Of a stretch of 64,000 nt of DNA, positions 38,920 to 48,363 are shown piece by piece. The stretch's first letter is position 1; each line of letters opens with the position of its first letter. The translations under genes and the position numbers were made by a program. Origin of the DNA: Myxococcus guangdongensis (GTDB lineage Bacteria; Myxococcota; Myxococcia; Myxococcales; Myxococcaceae). A model generated the notes under the pieces. It saw only the letters and a list, made by a program, of their open reading frames with translations, did no database searches and had not been told where the DNA came from. The stretch lies in the NCBI RefSeq assembly GCF_024198255.1, contig NZ_JAJVKW010000019.1:62001-126000 (forward strand). The letters run 5' to 3'.

Positions 38920-40767
38920 TCAGGCCCTCGGCAGCTCCACGGTGAAGCAGGCTCCCTGCCCCACTTCCGAGCGGACGCTGAGCGTGCCTCCCGCCTCCGT
39001 CACGACTCGCCACGACACGCTCAGCCCCAACCCCACGTTGGACCACACGTCCTTCGTGGTGAAGAAGGGCTCGAAGATGCGCGGGCGGATGTCCGCGGAG
39101 ATGCCCCGCCCCGTGTCCTCCACCTCCAGGACGATGCGCCCGTCGCGCTCCAGGGTCCGCATCGTGAGCCTGCGCGTGGGTGACTTCATCATCGCGGTGC
39201 GCGCGTTGGACAACAGGGCCAGCACCACCTGCGACAGGTGGCCGGGGTCCGCGCGCACGCGGCCCAGCCCGGGCGCGAGCTTCGTCTCGAGCGTCACGCC
39301 GTCGCTGAGGATCTGGTGCTCGGTGAGGCTGAGCGCGTCGCGCACCACCGCGTTGAGGTCCACGGGGCGCATGTCCGGACGCTCGCGCTGCTGGGAGAAG
39401 CGCAGCAGGTTCTGGGTGATCTCCTTGCAGCGCTTGGCGCTCTGCTCGATTTTGCGCAGCGTGTCCAGGTCCGGGTCCGCGGAGCCCCGATCCAACATGA
39501 GCAGCTGCACGTTGCCGAGGATGCCGGCCAGCGGGTTGTTGATTTCGTGCGCCACGCCCGCGCCCAGCTGCCCCACCGCCGCCAGCTTCTGCGCCTCGAG
39601 CAATTGGGCCTGCGCGCTCTTGAGGTCGCTCGTGGCCTCATCCACGCGCAAGCGCAGCTCGTCGTTCCATTGCAGCATCCGCGCGCGGGCCGCCTCCAGC
39701 TCCGCGCCCATGCGGTTGAAGGTGGTGGCCAGCTCGCTCAGCTCGTCCTGCCCCTCCACCTTCACGCGCTTGTCCAGCTCACCCCGGCCGAAGGCCTCCG
39801 CGCCCTGGACCACGTCCTCGAGCCGCCGGTTGAGCCGCCGCGTGAAGAGCGCGCCCACGCCCAACAGGACGAAGAGCGCGCCGCCGATGGAGAACAGCAC
39901 CGTGCGCCGCATGGCCCGCACGGGCGCGAGCGCCGCGGCCTCGTCCACCTCCACCACCACGTCGAAGCGCAGGCCTCGCGACACGCGGGCCACGCTCACC
40001 CGGCGCGGCGGGCCCTCCAACCGGAAGCTGCGCACCACGTCCGGCTCCGGCGCGGTGGGCGCGAGCAGGTGCGCGGCGACCTCCGGCGCGAGCGTCATCA
40101 TCCGCCGCTCGGGCTCGGAGCTGGCGAGCACCCGGCGCTCCTCGTCCACCAGGTCCACCCGTCCCAGCGCGCCCGGAGGACGGCGGCGCAGCGCGGCCTC
40201 CAGCGGACCGAAGACGACCTCCGCCAGCGCGAACGGCGCGTCCTCACCCTCGGCCAGCTTCACGGCGACGGCCACCGCCGCGCGCCCGCTCTCCGCGTGC
40301 ACGTACGCGCCGCCGAGCGCCGCCTGTCCCTTGCCACCGCCCCGCAGCTGCTGCACCGGCACCGAGCCCACCATCCGCTCGAGCGCTGTCTCCCGGAAGC
40401 CGGGGTGACCTTCCGTGTCGCGAGGTCGGAACACGGGCGCGCCCACGGGCTGGCCTCGCGCGTCCAGCTTGAGCACCGCGCTCACGGCCTGGGACTGACC
40501 GTAGAGCAGCCGCAGGCCGCCCACCGTCTCCGCCTCCGTGGCGGCCTGCCAGTCGATGAGCTCCGCGGAGCGCGCCAGCGCGTCCACCACCTCCATGAGG
40601 GTGGAGCCCACGGCGTCCGCCGCCGCGGCGGCCTGCGTGCGCTGCTCGGCGTCGATGCGGGCGACGAGCTCCGCCTCCGCGCGCGACAGCAACAGGAAGC
40701 CGACGGCGGCGAGCGGCAACACCGTCGCCGCGAGCATGAACAGGACCAGCTGCTGGTAGAGCCTCAC
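38920..40767 (-). CDS. Membrane sensor histidine kinase (Cache-like, HAMP, HisKA, HATPase)
   Basis: 615 residues. Two TM segments (about 8-28 and 290-312) bracket a periplasmic Cache-like sensor region. HAMP follows (RRLNRRLEDVVQGAEAFGRGELDKRV), then a coiled coil, HisKA with His407 (VGQLGAGVAHEINNPLAG, the NtrB-like type), and HATPase_c with DTGRGIS and VGLGLSVS. All catalytic motifs are present. GTG 40767 overlaps the stop of the large hybrid kinase (GTGA), so the two are translated together. A likely target is one of the receivers of the upstream protein. Confidence 0.88.
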   Translation of the reverse strand: MRLYQQLVLFMLAATVLPLAAVGFLLLSRAEAELVARIDAEQRTQAAAAADAVGSTLMEVVDALARSAELIDWQAATEAETVGGLRLLYGQSQAVSAVLKLDARGQPVGAPVFRPRDTEGHPGFRETALERMVGSVPVQQLRGGGKGQAALGGAYVHAESGRAAVAVAVKLAEGEDAPFALAEVVFGPLEAALRRRPPGALGRVDLVDEERRVLASSEPERRMMTLAPEVAAHLLAPTAPEPDVVRSFRLEGPPRRVSVARVSRGLRFDVVVEVDEAAALAPVRAMRRTVLFSIGGALFVLLGVGALFTRRLNRRLEDVVQGAEAFGRGELDKRVKVEGQDELSELATTFNRMGAELEAARARMLQWNDELRLRVDEATSDLKSAQAQLLEAQKLAAVGQLGAGVAHEINNPLAGILGNVQLLMLDRGSADPDLDTLRKIEQSAKRCKEITQNLLRFSQQRERPDMRPVDLNAVVRDALSLTEHQILSDGVTLETKLAPGLGRVRADPGHLSQVVLALLSNARTAMMKSPTRRLTMRTLERDGRIVLEVEDTGRGISADIRPRIFEPFFTTKDVWSNVGLGLSVSWRVVTEAGGTLSVRSEVGQGACFTVELPRA

Positions 40768-43700
40768 CCGGCGACGGAGCGTACCACCTGCTCGCGATCA
40801 CTGCGCAGGTAGACGGAGCCCAGGATGGCCTTGGCGCGCTTCTTCATGTCGGCCGCCCGCCGGGCCAGCTCCGCGTGGTCCTGGGTGCCGTCCGTCATCA
40901 CCGCGACGATGGACACGCTCATGATGGGGAAGCGCCGGCGCTCCCCGAAGCGGTCCTCCGCCTCGATGTGCCCCCGCTCCCGGTCCTGCCTGTCGTAGTA
41001 GAGCGGGATGATGCGGTCGAAGGTCTCGATGGCCGTCTGGCACACCCGGTCCACCGACTCCGGCGACGCGATGAAGACGAAGTCGTCTCCGGCCACGTGT
41101 CCCAGGAAGTCCCCGGCCACGCCCTCCTGCGCGAAGATTTCACGCATCAGGTCACCCGTCTGACGCACGACGCCGTCCGCCTTCGCGAAGCCGTAGTAGT
41201 CGTTGTAGGCCTTGAGGTTGTCCAGGTCCAGGTAGCAGAAGGCGAAGGGGCGACGGGCGATGAGCCGCCGCTGCACCTCGCGCTCAATCGCGGTGGAGCC
41301 CGGCAGCTGCGTCGTCGGGGAGGCCGACAGCTCCTGCTCCTTGCGGCGCAGCACGCTCTCCACCCGCGCCCCCAGCTCCAGCGCGTCGAAGGGCTTGGTG
41401 AGGTAGTCGTCGCCACCCAGCTTCAACGCGCGCACCTTCGAGGACGTCTCCGCGCGCGCGGAGATGAAGATGACGGAGATGTGTCCGCTGGCCCGCTCGG
41501 CCTTGATCTCCTCGAGGAACAGGAAGCCGTCGCCGTCCGGCAGCGTGACGTCCAGCAGGATGACGTCCGGCCTGCGCTCGCGCAGGGAGCGGCGGCCCTC
41601 GTCCAGCGAGCCCGCCACCATCACGTCGAAGCCGATGTTCTCCAGCACCTCGCGGCAGATGGCGGCAATCTTCGTGTCGTCGTCCACCACCAGCACGCGC
41701 CCGTGCGCCGGGCCCGCGCGGCCGCGCACCAGCGAGTCCACCGTGGCCAGCAGCTTGTCCGGCGTCAGCGGGCGCACCAGGAACGCATCCGCGCCGGCGC
41801 GGAAGGCGCGCTGACGCTCATCGAACGCGGAGGTGAGCAGCAAGGGCGCGCGCCGCGTCTCCGGGTCGTGCCGGAGAATCTCGGCCAGCCGCAGGCCGTC
41901 CACGTCCGGCAGGCGCACGGACACCAGCACCATGTCCGGGTGGTGCTTGCGCGCGCAGGACAGGCCCTCCTCGGCGTTGAACGCGAGCCGCACCTCGTAG
42001 CCGCGCGCGGACATCAGCGCCTTGGCGATGTAGCCCACCTCGTGCTCGCCCTCGATGACCAGCACCCGCCCCCGGCTCTCGCGCCGCTTGGGGGACTGGG
42101 CGTCGACCGCGTCGTCCGACTGCCGCAGCTCCGCGGGCGGCTCGGTGGGCAGCACCGCCATGAACCGCACGCCGTCCACGCACGGCTCGCACCAGATGCG
42201 CCCGCCGTGGGCCTCCACGATGTTGCGGCAGATGGCCAGCCCCAGGCCCGTGCCGCGCACGGTGCGGTTGGCCTTGGTGCGCGCCTGCTCGAAGCGGTCG
42301 AAGATGCGCTCCAGGCTGTCCTCGGCGATGGGGTCTCCGCTGTTCCAGCAGGAGAGCACCACGTAGCCGGGCAGGCTGGACGTGGCGTGCAGCTCCACGC
42401 GCACCTCGCCGCCCTCGGGCGTGAACTTCACCGCGTTGTTGAGCAGGTTGTTGAGGACCTGGTTGAGCCGGTTCGGGTCCGCGATGACGCGCAGCGGGTG
42501 GCGCGGCAGCCCCGGCGTCACCTTCACGCGCTTCTCGTCGAAGGCCGGGCCGTACTTCTCCACCACGCGCTGGACCAGCTCGTCCAGGTAGGCGACCTCG
42601 AAGTTCATCCGCAGCCGGCCCTTGGCGAACTTCGACAGGTCCAGCAGGTCGTCGACGATGGTGTTGAGCTTCTCGGTGGAGTCCCGCGCCAGCGACAGGT
42701 AGCGGCGCTGCCGCTCGTTGATGTCGCCGGCCATGAAGTTGAGCACCAGGTCCAGCGCGCCGGAGATGGACGTGAGCGGCGTGCGCAGCTCGTGGCTCAC
42801 CATGGAGACGAACTCGTCCTTGCGCTCCTCCAGGCGCTTCTGGTCGGTGATGTCGCGCAGCACCACGCACACCCCGCGCAGCGTGCCGCGCGCGTCGCCC
42901 ACCGGCGTGGTGGTGGTCTGCACGTGCCGGTCGAAGAGCTTCACCTCCTCGCGCAGCACCTGCGTGCCGCTGTACTCCCAGCCGCGCACCAGGTGGAACG
43001 GCTGGAAGCCCAGGCGCTCCTCCATCATCCGGCTGGTGTGCTCGGTGGGGTCATCCCCCACGTGCAAGAGCGTGCGCGCCGCCGGGTTCATCACCACGAT
43101 GTCGTTCTTCTCGTCGGTGAGCACCACGCCGTCGGCCATGGACTCCACCATCCGCTCCATGCGGTGGCGGGCCTCCTCCTCGGCCGAGCGCAACGACTGG
43201 ATGGCGTCCGCCGTCTGGTTGGCGAGCACGTCCAACAGCACGCCGTCGTCCTCGGTGAACGCGTCCGAGCGCTGGCTGAACAGCGACAGCATGCCCACCG
43301 GGCGCCCACCGGCCACCAGGTTCACCGTGAGCTGGCTGGGGTAGACGGCCGGCGCCGCCGCGTCCTGCGTCGTCGTGCCCGCCACGCGGGTGATGACCCG
43401 GTCCTCCGGCAACAACAGGCCGGAGCTCTTGCGGTACGCGCCGAGCATCGACTCCTTCACGCCGAGCAGCGCCTGCTCCCCCACCGTGCCGTGACAGCGC
43501 AGCCGCAGCGTCGCGCTGCGCGACTCGTCCGGAGCGATGAGCGCCGCGCCGCAGTCGTACGGCAGCACCCGCGCCACGGCGATGAGCACGCGGTCGATGA
43601 TGTTGTCGTAGCTGGCCGGGTCATTCGCGCTCGCGCGGCTGACCTCGTAGAGGACGAACAGCGCCTCCACGCGCTGGTGGAGCTGGCGGATGAGCCGCTC

Positions 43701-44159
43701 CTTGTCGCGCCGCAGCTGCGTGTACTCCACCGCGTTCTTCACGGTGATGAGCAGGTCGTTCACGTCCCAGGGCTTGGTGATGTAGCGATACACCTGCCCC
43801 TGGTTGATGGCCGCGATGAGGTCATCGGGGTCCGTGAAGCCCGTGAGCAGCAGCGTGGTGACGTCGAAGCCCTCGGCGCGTGCGGTCGCCGCCAGCTCGA
43901 TGCCCGTCATCTCCGGCATCCGTTGGTCCGTGACGAGCACGTCCACCGTCTCCCGGCGAAGCACTTCCAGCGCGGCGTGCCCGCTCAGGGCCGTGAGCAC
44001 GCGATATCGCCGCTGGAACATCCGGGTGAGGATGTCCAGGACGTCGGCCTCATCGTCGACGAAGAGCAGCGTGTGGCGGAGTTCGGACAAAGCGGGCGGA
44101 ATTGTACGTCGAGTTCGTCCACTCCCCTCAAGAACTGAGAATGCCGAAAAGAGGGGCAC
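40764..44159 (-). CDS. Giant hybrid sensor: REC-GAF-PAS-HisKA-HATPase-REC-REC-GGDEF-like
   Basis: 1131 residues, no TM. First REC 31-150 is intact (FVDDEAD, Asp78, YITKPWD) and is followed directly by a helical linker, GAF (about 170-320) and PAS (about 330-440). HisKA has His456 ([10 protein letters not shown]) and HATPase has GTGLGLAIC. The second REC (about 690-800) has Ser in place of the phosphoacceptor (MVLVSVRLP) and Arg for Lys (LVRPLTPD). The third REC is intact ([21 protein letters not shown]). The C-terminal domain follows the GGDEF fold ([17 protein letters not shown] at about 1022-1026) but lacks the canonical GGDEF. GTG 44159 has GGAG 6 nt upstream. Divergent from lexA. Confidence 0.88.
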   Translation of the reverse strand: MPLFSAFSVLEGSGRTRRTIPPALSELRHTLLFVDDEADVLDILTRMFQRRYRVLTALSGHAALEVLRRETVDVLVTDQRMPEMTGIELAATARAEGFDVTTLLLTGFTDPDDLIAAINQGQVYRYITKPWDVNDLLITVKNAVEYTQLRRDKERLIRQLHQRVEALFVLYEVSRASANDPASYDNIIDRVLIAVARVLPYDCGAALIAPDESRSATLRLRCHGTVGEQALLGVKESMLGAYRKSSGLLLPEDRVITRVAGTTTQDAAAPAVYPSQLTVNLVAGGRPVGMLSLFSQRSDAFTEDDGVLLDVLANQTADAIQSLRSAEEEARHRMERMVESMADGVVLTDEKNDIVVMNPAARTLLHVGDDPTEHTSRMMEERLGFQPFHLVRGWEYSGTQVLREEVKLFDRHVQTTTTPVGDARGTLRGVCVVLRDITDQKRLEERKDEFVSMVSHELRTPLTSISGALDLVLNFMAGDINERQRRYLSLARDSTEKLNTIVDDLLDLSKFAKGRLRMNFEVAYLDELVQRVVEKYGPAFDEKRVKVTPGLPRHPLRVIADPNRLNQVLNNLLNNAVKFTPEGGEVRVELHATSSLPGYVVLSCWNSGDPIAEDSLERIFDRFEQARTKANRTVRGTGLGLAICRNIVEAHGGRIWCEPCVDGVRFMAVLPTEPPAELRQSDDAVDAQSPKRRESRGRVLVIEGEHEVGYIAKALMSARGYEVRLAFNAEEGLSCARKHHPDMVLVSVRLPDVDGLRLAEILRHDPETRRAPLLLTSAFDERQRAFRAGADAFLVRPLTPDKLLATVDSLVRGRAGPAHGRVLVVDDDTKIAAICREVLENIGFDVMVAGSLDEGRRSLRERRPDVILLDVTLPDGDGFLFLEEIKAERASGHISVIFISARAETSSKVRALKLGGDDYLTKPFDALELGARVESVLRRKEQELSASPTTQLPGSTAIEREVQRRLIARRPFAFCYLDLDNLKAYNDYYGFAKADGVVRQTGDLMREIFAQEGVAGDFLGHVAGDDFVFIASPESVDRVCQTAIETFDRIIPLYYDRQDRERGHIEAEDRFGERRRFPIMSVSIVAVMTDGTQDHAELARRAADMKKRAKAILGSVYLRSDREQVVRSVAG

Positions 44160-44192
44160 GCACTCCAGGTGCGCGGTGGGACACTGAACGAA

Positions 44193-44221
44193 TTGACTCT
44201 ACACGTCTGTTCAGGGAGAGT
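44193..44221 (+). promoter_or_regulatory. Candidate lexA promoter
   Basis: TTGACT (44193-44198), 17-bp spacer, GAGAGT (44216-44221, weak). The LexA box fills the spacer exactly, which would give direct repression. Confidence 0.4.
44199..44215 (+). promoter_or_regulatory. LexA (SOS) box upstream of lexA
   Basis: CTACACGTCTGTTCAGG matches the reported Myxococcus xanthus LexA consensus CTRHAMRYBYGTTCAGS at all 17 positions. It lies 73 bp before the lexA ATG, predicting autorepression. A reverse-oriented CTGAAC is found 18 bp before the GTTCAG half. Confidence 0.87.
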
Positions 44222-44288
44222 GGACACTGAAAGCCTGTTGCCTGGGCAACCGCCCTGTAGCAATCAGGCCCGCCGAGCGAGGGAGCGC

Positions 44289-44954
44289 ATGGAAGAGCTG
44301 ACGGACCGCCAGCGCGAGATTCTCAGCTTCATCGTGAAGGAGACGGAGACTCGCGGATTCCCGCCCACCATCCGGGAGATTGGCGAGCACATGGACATCC
44401 GCTCCACCAACGGGGTGAACGATCACCTCAAGGCCCTGGAGCGCAAGGGCTACCTGAACCGGGGCGAGCAGCAGAGCCGCTCGCTGGTGCCCACCAAGCG
44501 GGCCCGGCTGCTTTTGGGCCTGGGCGCCAAGCGCGACGCGGGCATGGTGGAGGTCCCCCTGCTGGGAAAGGTGGCCGCCGGCGCGCCGCTGCTCGCGCAG
44601 GAGCACATGGAGGACTCGGTCAAGATCGACAGCTTCCTGTTGGGAGGCGTCAACGGCCGGGAGGTCTTCGCCCTGAGGGTGAAGGGCCAGTCGATGATCG
44701 ACGACGGCATCCACGACGGCGACTACCTCTTCGTGAAGAAGACGCCGGCCGCCCAGCCGGGCGACATCGTGGTGGCGCTCATCGAGGACGAGGCCACGGT
44801 GAAGCGCTACTACCCGGAGGGCGATCGCATCCGCTTCCAGCCGGCGAACGCGACCATGCAGCCCATCTACGTGAGCCGCACGGAGTTCCGGTCGACGATG
44901 ATTCTGGGGCTCGTGGTGGGCGTGTACCGGAAGATGCAGGGCGGGCGCGCGTAA
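44289..44954 (+). CDS. lexA: SOS repressor LexA
   Basis: 221 residues. Winged helix-turn-helix at 1-70 ([45 protein letters not shown]). The self-cleavage bond is Ala97-Gly98 (VAAGAPL), with catalytic Ser135 (GQSMIDDGI) and Lys172 (ATVKRYY). RecA-stimulated cleavage after DNA damage inactivates it. ATG 44289 is the family start, although an in-frame start lies 120 bp upstream. Preceded by a perfect LexA box. Converges on the TPR lipoprotein gene, with a shared hairpin between. Confidence 0.96.
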   Translation: MEELTDRQREILSFIVKETETRGFPPTIREIGEHMDIRSTNGVNDHLKALERKGYLNRGEQQSRSLVPTKRARLLLGLGAKRDAGMVEVPLLGKVAAGAPLLAQEHMEDSVKIDSFLLGGVNGREVFALRVKGQSMIDDGIHDGDYLFVKKTPAAQPGDIVVALIEDEATVKRYYPEGDRIRFQPANATMQPIYVSRTEFRSTMILGLVVGVYRKMQGGRA

Positions 44955-44970
44955 CGCGTCCCCTCGTGCT

Positions 44971-44995
44971 CCTGGGCTCCCGCGGGGAGCTCAGG
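44971..44995. terminator. Candidate bidirectional terminator between lexA and the TPR gene
   Basis: CCTGGGCTCC-CGCG-GGGAGCTCAGG: inverted repeat with one mismatched pair, overlapping the stop codon of the TPR lipoprotein gene. No long T-run on either side. Confidence 0.45.
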
Positions 44996-46130
44996 GGCAC
45001 TTCTTCACGGCGGGGTCCGCGGCCAGCGCGCGGGCACACGCGGTCTGCTGGAGCGCGACGTCCTTCAGGTCTCGCGCCAGGCGCGCCGTGGTGAGGTGCA
45101 GGTCCGCGTCCTTCGCCATGTCCTTCTCGGCGCTGAGGTTGCCGAGGATGCGCAGCGCATCCGACTTGCGCTCCATGGTGACGAGCAGGTCCGCCAGCTC
45201 GCGCAGCTCCCGCACGTCGTTGCCCTGCACCGACTCGAGCGCGGCGGCCAGCTCCTCCTCCGCGCCCAGCTTGCTCTTGAGTCCCAGCTGGATGCGCGCC
45301 AGCGCCACGTGGACGATGGCGCGGTCCTTCACGCGCAGGGATTCCTTGTACGCGGCGATGGCGTCGCCCGGCTTGTCCAGCTGCGTGTGGATGGCGCCAA
45401 CCAGCTCCCACAGCGTCGGGTCCCTCGGGGACTTGCCCGCGGCCTCCTGGTAGGCGGCGGCGGCCTCGGGCAGCTTCTTGACGCGCACGAGTGAGTCCCC
45501 CAGCGAGGTGAGCACGCCCGGGGTGCGCACGCCCTCGTTGACGGACTTCTGCACCAGCGCGAGGACCTCCGGCTCGCGACCCTGCTTCGTCAGCACGTCG
45601 ACGGCGCGCAGGATGAGCTCGGACTTCGCCTCCAGGTGGGAGGCGACGCTGGCGGCGAGGATGAAGTGGCGAACGGCCTCCTCGTGCTCGCCCTTCTTGA
45701 AGTGGATTTCGCCCAGCTGCTCCAGGGCGTTGGCGTCATTGGGGTACAGGCCGATGGCCTTGCGCAACGAGCTCATCGCCTCTTCGGTGCGGCCCAGCTG
45801 GGCCTGGACGAAGCCCAGGCGGCTCCAGTTGGTGGAGCGCTTGGGCTCCAGCTTGAGGGCGGCCTCGAACTCGGTGGCCGCCTCGGGGATCTTCCCCATG
45901 GAGAGGTAGACCTCACCGCGGGCGGCGGGCAGCCGGGGGTCATTGGGGGCCAGCTTCTGCATCTCGTCGTAGGACGCGAGCGCGGCGGTGAACTGGCCCT
46001 GGAGGTACTCGGCGGTGCCCTTGATGTAGAGGCCCTCCGCGTGGTCCTTGGGCGTCACCGTGGGGCGCTCGTCGCACGCGGCGGAGGCGAGCAGGGCAAT
46101 CAGCGGGAGGGCACGCAGGGGCTGGAACAT
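44991..46130 (-). CDS. TPR lipoprotein
   Basis: 379 residues. Signal peptide with lipobox LASAAC (lipidated Cys19). About nine TPR units from residue 35 (GTAEYLQGQFTAALASYDEMQKLAPND; RLGFVQAQLGRTEEAMSSLRKAIGLYPND; and others) cover nearly the whole protein. An envelope scaffold for protein-protein contacts; partner unknown. It follows the TolB/CsgG-like barrel gene by 15 bp and is probably cotranscribed with it. Confidence 0.85.
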   Translation of the reverse strand: MFQPLRALPLIALLASAACDERPTVTPKDHAEGLYIKGTAEYLQGQFTAALASYDEMQKLAPNDPRLPAARGEVYLSMGKIPEAATEFEAALKLEPKRSTNWSRLGFVQAQLGRTEEAMSSLRKAIGLYPNDANALEQLGEIHFKKGEHEEAVRHFILAASVASHLEAKSELILRAVDVLTKQGREPEVLALVQKSVNEGVRTPGVLTSLGDSLVRVKKLPEAAAAYQEAAGKSPRDPTLWELVGAIHTQLDKPGDAIAAYKESLRVKDRAIVHVALARIQLGLKSKLGAEEELAAALESVQGNDVRELRELADLLVTMERKSDALRILGNLSAEKDMAKDADLHLTTARLARDLKDVALQQTACARALAADPAVKKCP

Positions 46131-46145
46131 GAGGGGCTCCGAATC

Positions 46146-47279
46146 CTAGAAGTGGTACGCGATGCCCAGGTTGAGGTCCAGATTGAGGCCATCGCCGAGC
46201 TGGGATTCCGCCAGGCCGAGCACCGCCTGGGCGACGTTGGTGCCCGCCTCCAACTGGACGCCGACGTGGCCGGCGATGAGGTACTCCAGGCCGATGAAGC
46301 CCACGACGGTGGGCAGGGGGCCGGTGGACTGGAAGATGCCGAAGTCGCCGAAGGACAGCTGCACGCCCAGGCCGAAGCCCCAGTACGGGCGCAGGGACTG
46401 CTCCACGTTGTGGTAGTGGCGCGCGCCCACCACGCTGGGCAGGACGTTGAGGCCGCCCCGGGCGCCCTCGGCGGTGGATTGCACGTAGGAGAAGCCCACC
46501 TGGATGAAGCCGAGCCACTCGGGGTGGAACCAGTAGCCCACCTCCACGTCGGCGCCCGGGTTGAGGGTGGACAGCTTGTCGACGAAGTTGTTGTTGATGC
46601 GCAGGCCCAGGGACAGGCCGCCGCCGCCGGTGCGGGGCGCGCCGCCAATCAGCGGGCGGGCGCCGTGGTTCTCCCCCGGGTTGACGAGCTCGGCGACCAG
46701 CGCGTCGGCGATGGCGTAGACGGTGGGGAACAGCGTGTCCGCCTCCGGGGACTCGGCGCGCGGCTTCGCCAGCGTCAGCCCCGCCTCGGTGTCCACCAGC
46801 CGGGCGGTGAGCAGGTACGAGTCGCCGAAGCGGTCCACGCGGCCGGACACGACGAAGCGCGCGCCCGTGAGGGTGGCGAGCTCCTGGAGACACGGCCCGA
46901 CGTCACACGTCTCGAGCTCGGCGAGCTGCTTGCGGCGCTCGGGGTCGAGGGCCGCCTCGAGGTCTCGCTGGGAGATGACCCAGAGGCGGGGGGACTCGGC
47001 GAGCCGCGCGGTGATGAGCGAGGTGACGCCCGTCACCGAGTCACGCGCGGACGGATTGGCGTCGAACGCGAGCACCGCGACGCTCATCGGCGCTTCGTCT
47101 GGAGCGGGAGCCCCCGGAGCGGACGGTGCGGTGACGACGGGAGCTTCGGAAGCCGGAGGCGCTTCAGCCGAGACCACCCGCGAAGCCTCGGGAGGAGACA
47201 CCGGCTCCACGGTGGACTGCGCCCAGGCGGAGGGAGCGAGGACGAGGAGAACCACGAACGGGGCGAAGACGCGCGACAC
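46146..47279 (-). CDS. Outer-membrane protein with TolB/CsgG-like N-domain and beta-barrel
   Basis: 377 residues from GTG 47279, chosen because it gives a clean signal peptide (VFAPFVVLLVLAPSAWA). After a Pro/Ala linker comes a CsgG/TolB N-terminal-like alpha/beta domain (MSVAVLAFDANPSARDSVTGVTSLITARLAESPRLWVISQRDLEAAL). From about 205 the sequence is amphipathic strands (GLSLGLRINNNFV; WGFGLGVQLSFGDFG) ending in IAYHF, the C-terminal aromatic of a small outer-membrane barrel, perhaps 8-10 strands. Function unknown. Confidence 0.78.
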   Translation of the reverse strand: MSRVFAPFVVLLVLAPSAWAQSTVEPVSPPEASRVVSAEAPPASEAPVVTAPSAPGAPAPDEAPMSVAVLAFDANPSARDSVTGVTSLITARLAESPRLWVISQRDLEAALDPERRKQLAELETCDVGPCLQELATLTGARFVVSGRVDRFGDSYLLTARLVDTEAGLTLAKPRAESPEADTLFPTVYAIADALVAELVNPGENHGARPLIGGAPRTGGGGLSLGLRINNNFVDKLSTLNPGADVEVGYWFHPEWLGFIQVGFSYVQSTAEGARGGLNVLPSVVGARHYHNVEQSLRPYWGFGLGVQLSFGDFGIFQSTGPLPTVVGFIGLEYLIAGHVGVQLEAGTNVAQAVLGLAESQLGDGLNLDLNLGIAYHF

Positions 47280-47404
47280 GGCGCGGGACTCTACCCTTCC
47301 CCGGCCCCCGCCCGGAGGGCCTGCCCGGTCTGGCTGAAACATTCTCGCGGGAATCAGCCCCCAGCAGGCGACGAGGCGAGCCCCGCCCTCCCCGGCCAGG
47401 TACT

Positions 47405-48361
47405 TCACAGGCTGGGCATCGGCCCCAGGTAGTCGAGCGGGTCCACCGGCTTGCCATCCAGGCGCAGCTCGAAGTGCAGGTGCGGACCGGACGTCTTGCC
47501 GGACTCACCCACCGTCGCGATGACCTGCGAGCGGCGGACCTTCTGGCCCGTGCGCACGCGCAAGTCGCGGTTGTGCGCGTACAGCGTGATGAGCCGGTTC
47601 TCGTGCTCGACGATGACGATGTTGCCGTAGCCGCGCTGCTCGCCGGCGTAGAGCACCGTGCCCTCCTGCGCCGTCTTCACCGGCGTCCCCGAGGGCGCCG
47701 CCAGGTCGATGCCGTCGTGCGGCTCGCGGCCCTTCTTCCCGAAGCGTCCGTACAGGACACCCTTGAGGGGCCAGTCGATCATCCCCTGCGTGGCCAGTCG
47801 GGGACGTGCGCCCGGACGCGACACCGGCCGACGAGGAGGCTCCTCGCGCCGCGCCACCACGGGCCCTCCGCGCCGGGGCGGGGTCTCCACCGAGGTGCGC
47901 ACCGGCTCCGGGTCCGCCTCCGCGGCCAGCGCCTCCGGCGCCTCCACCTGCACGCGCCGCTCCACGCCAGGAATCGTCAGCTCCTGCCCGACGGCCAGCG
48001 AGCGCACGTCCTTGATGCCGTTGGCGGACGTGAGCTCGTCCACCGTGAGCCCGTACGTCTTGGCGATGCGGTACACCGTCTCGCCCGCGGCCACGCGGTG
48101 CCGCACGGCCACCAGCTCCGGCTCGTCGTGCGTGGACCGCAGCGCGAACGGGAACGTGCCGGCCTTCGGCGGGGGCGCTTCACCCGACGCAGCCGAGGCA
48201 CCGGACCTGTCACCCGAGACGGCCTGAGAGCGGGTCTCCTGCACCAGCGAGAGCTCCGCTCCGGAGGACGACGCCCGGGTGCCCACGCAGCCCACCGTGA
48301 TGACGCACGAGAGGAGAAACAGGAGCGCCCTGGCCGCTCGGATGGAGATGCCGGGCCTCAA
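47405..48361 (-). CDS. nlpD: LysM-M23 lipoprotein, NlpD/EnvC-like
   Basis: 318 residues from TTG 48361. Signal region with lipobox ITVGC. LysM at about 95-145 (RHRVAAGETVYRIAKTYGLTVDELTSANGI) binds peptidoglycan. A basic Pro/Arg linker is followed by the M23 (LytM) domain with GRFG..GREPHDGIDLAAPSGTPV and SGPHLHFELR. The zinc ligands His and Asp (PHDGIDL) and the HLH motif are present, so unlike E. coli NlpD it may be catalytically active. TTG start sits 2 bp after the surE stop. The surE-nlpD order recalls the E. coli surE-pcm-nlpD-rpoS locus, but neither pcm nor rpoS is here. Confidence 0.83.
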   Translation of the reverse strand: MRPGISIRAARALLFLLSCVITVGCVGTRASSSGAELSLVQETRSQAVSGDRSGASAASGEAPPPKAGTFPFALRSTHDEPELVAVRHRVAAGETVYRIAKTYGLTVDELTSANGIKDVRSLAVGQELTIPGVERRVQVEAPEALAAEADPEPVRTSVETPPRRGGPVVARREEPPRRPVSRPGARPRLATQGMIDWPLKGVLYGRFGKKGREPHDGIDLAAPSGTPVKTAQEGTVLYAGEQRGYGNIVIVEHENRLITLYAHNRDLRVRTGQKVRRSQVIATVGESGKTSGPHLHFELRLDGKPVDPLDYLGPMPSL

Positions 48362-48363
48362 CG

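Noticed and set aside
40875-44138. Plus-strand frame of 1087 codons opposite the giant sensor gene
   Set aside because: Antisense shadow with His/Arg/Val/Gln bias; the other strand encodes REC, GAF, PAS and kinase domains.
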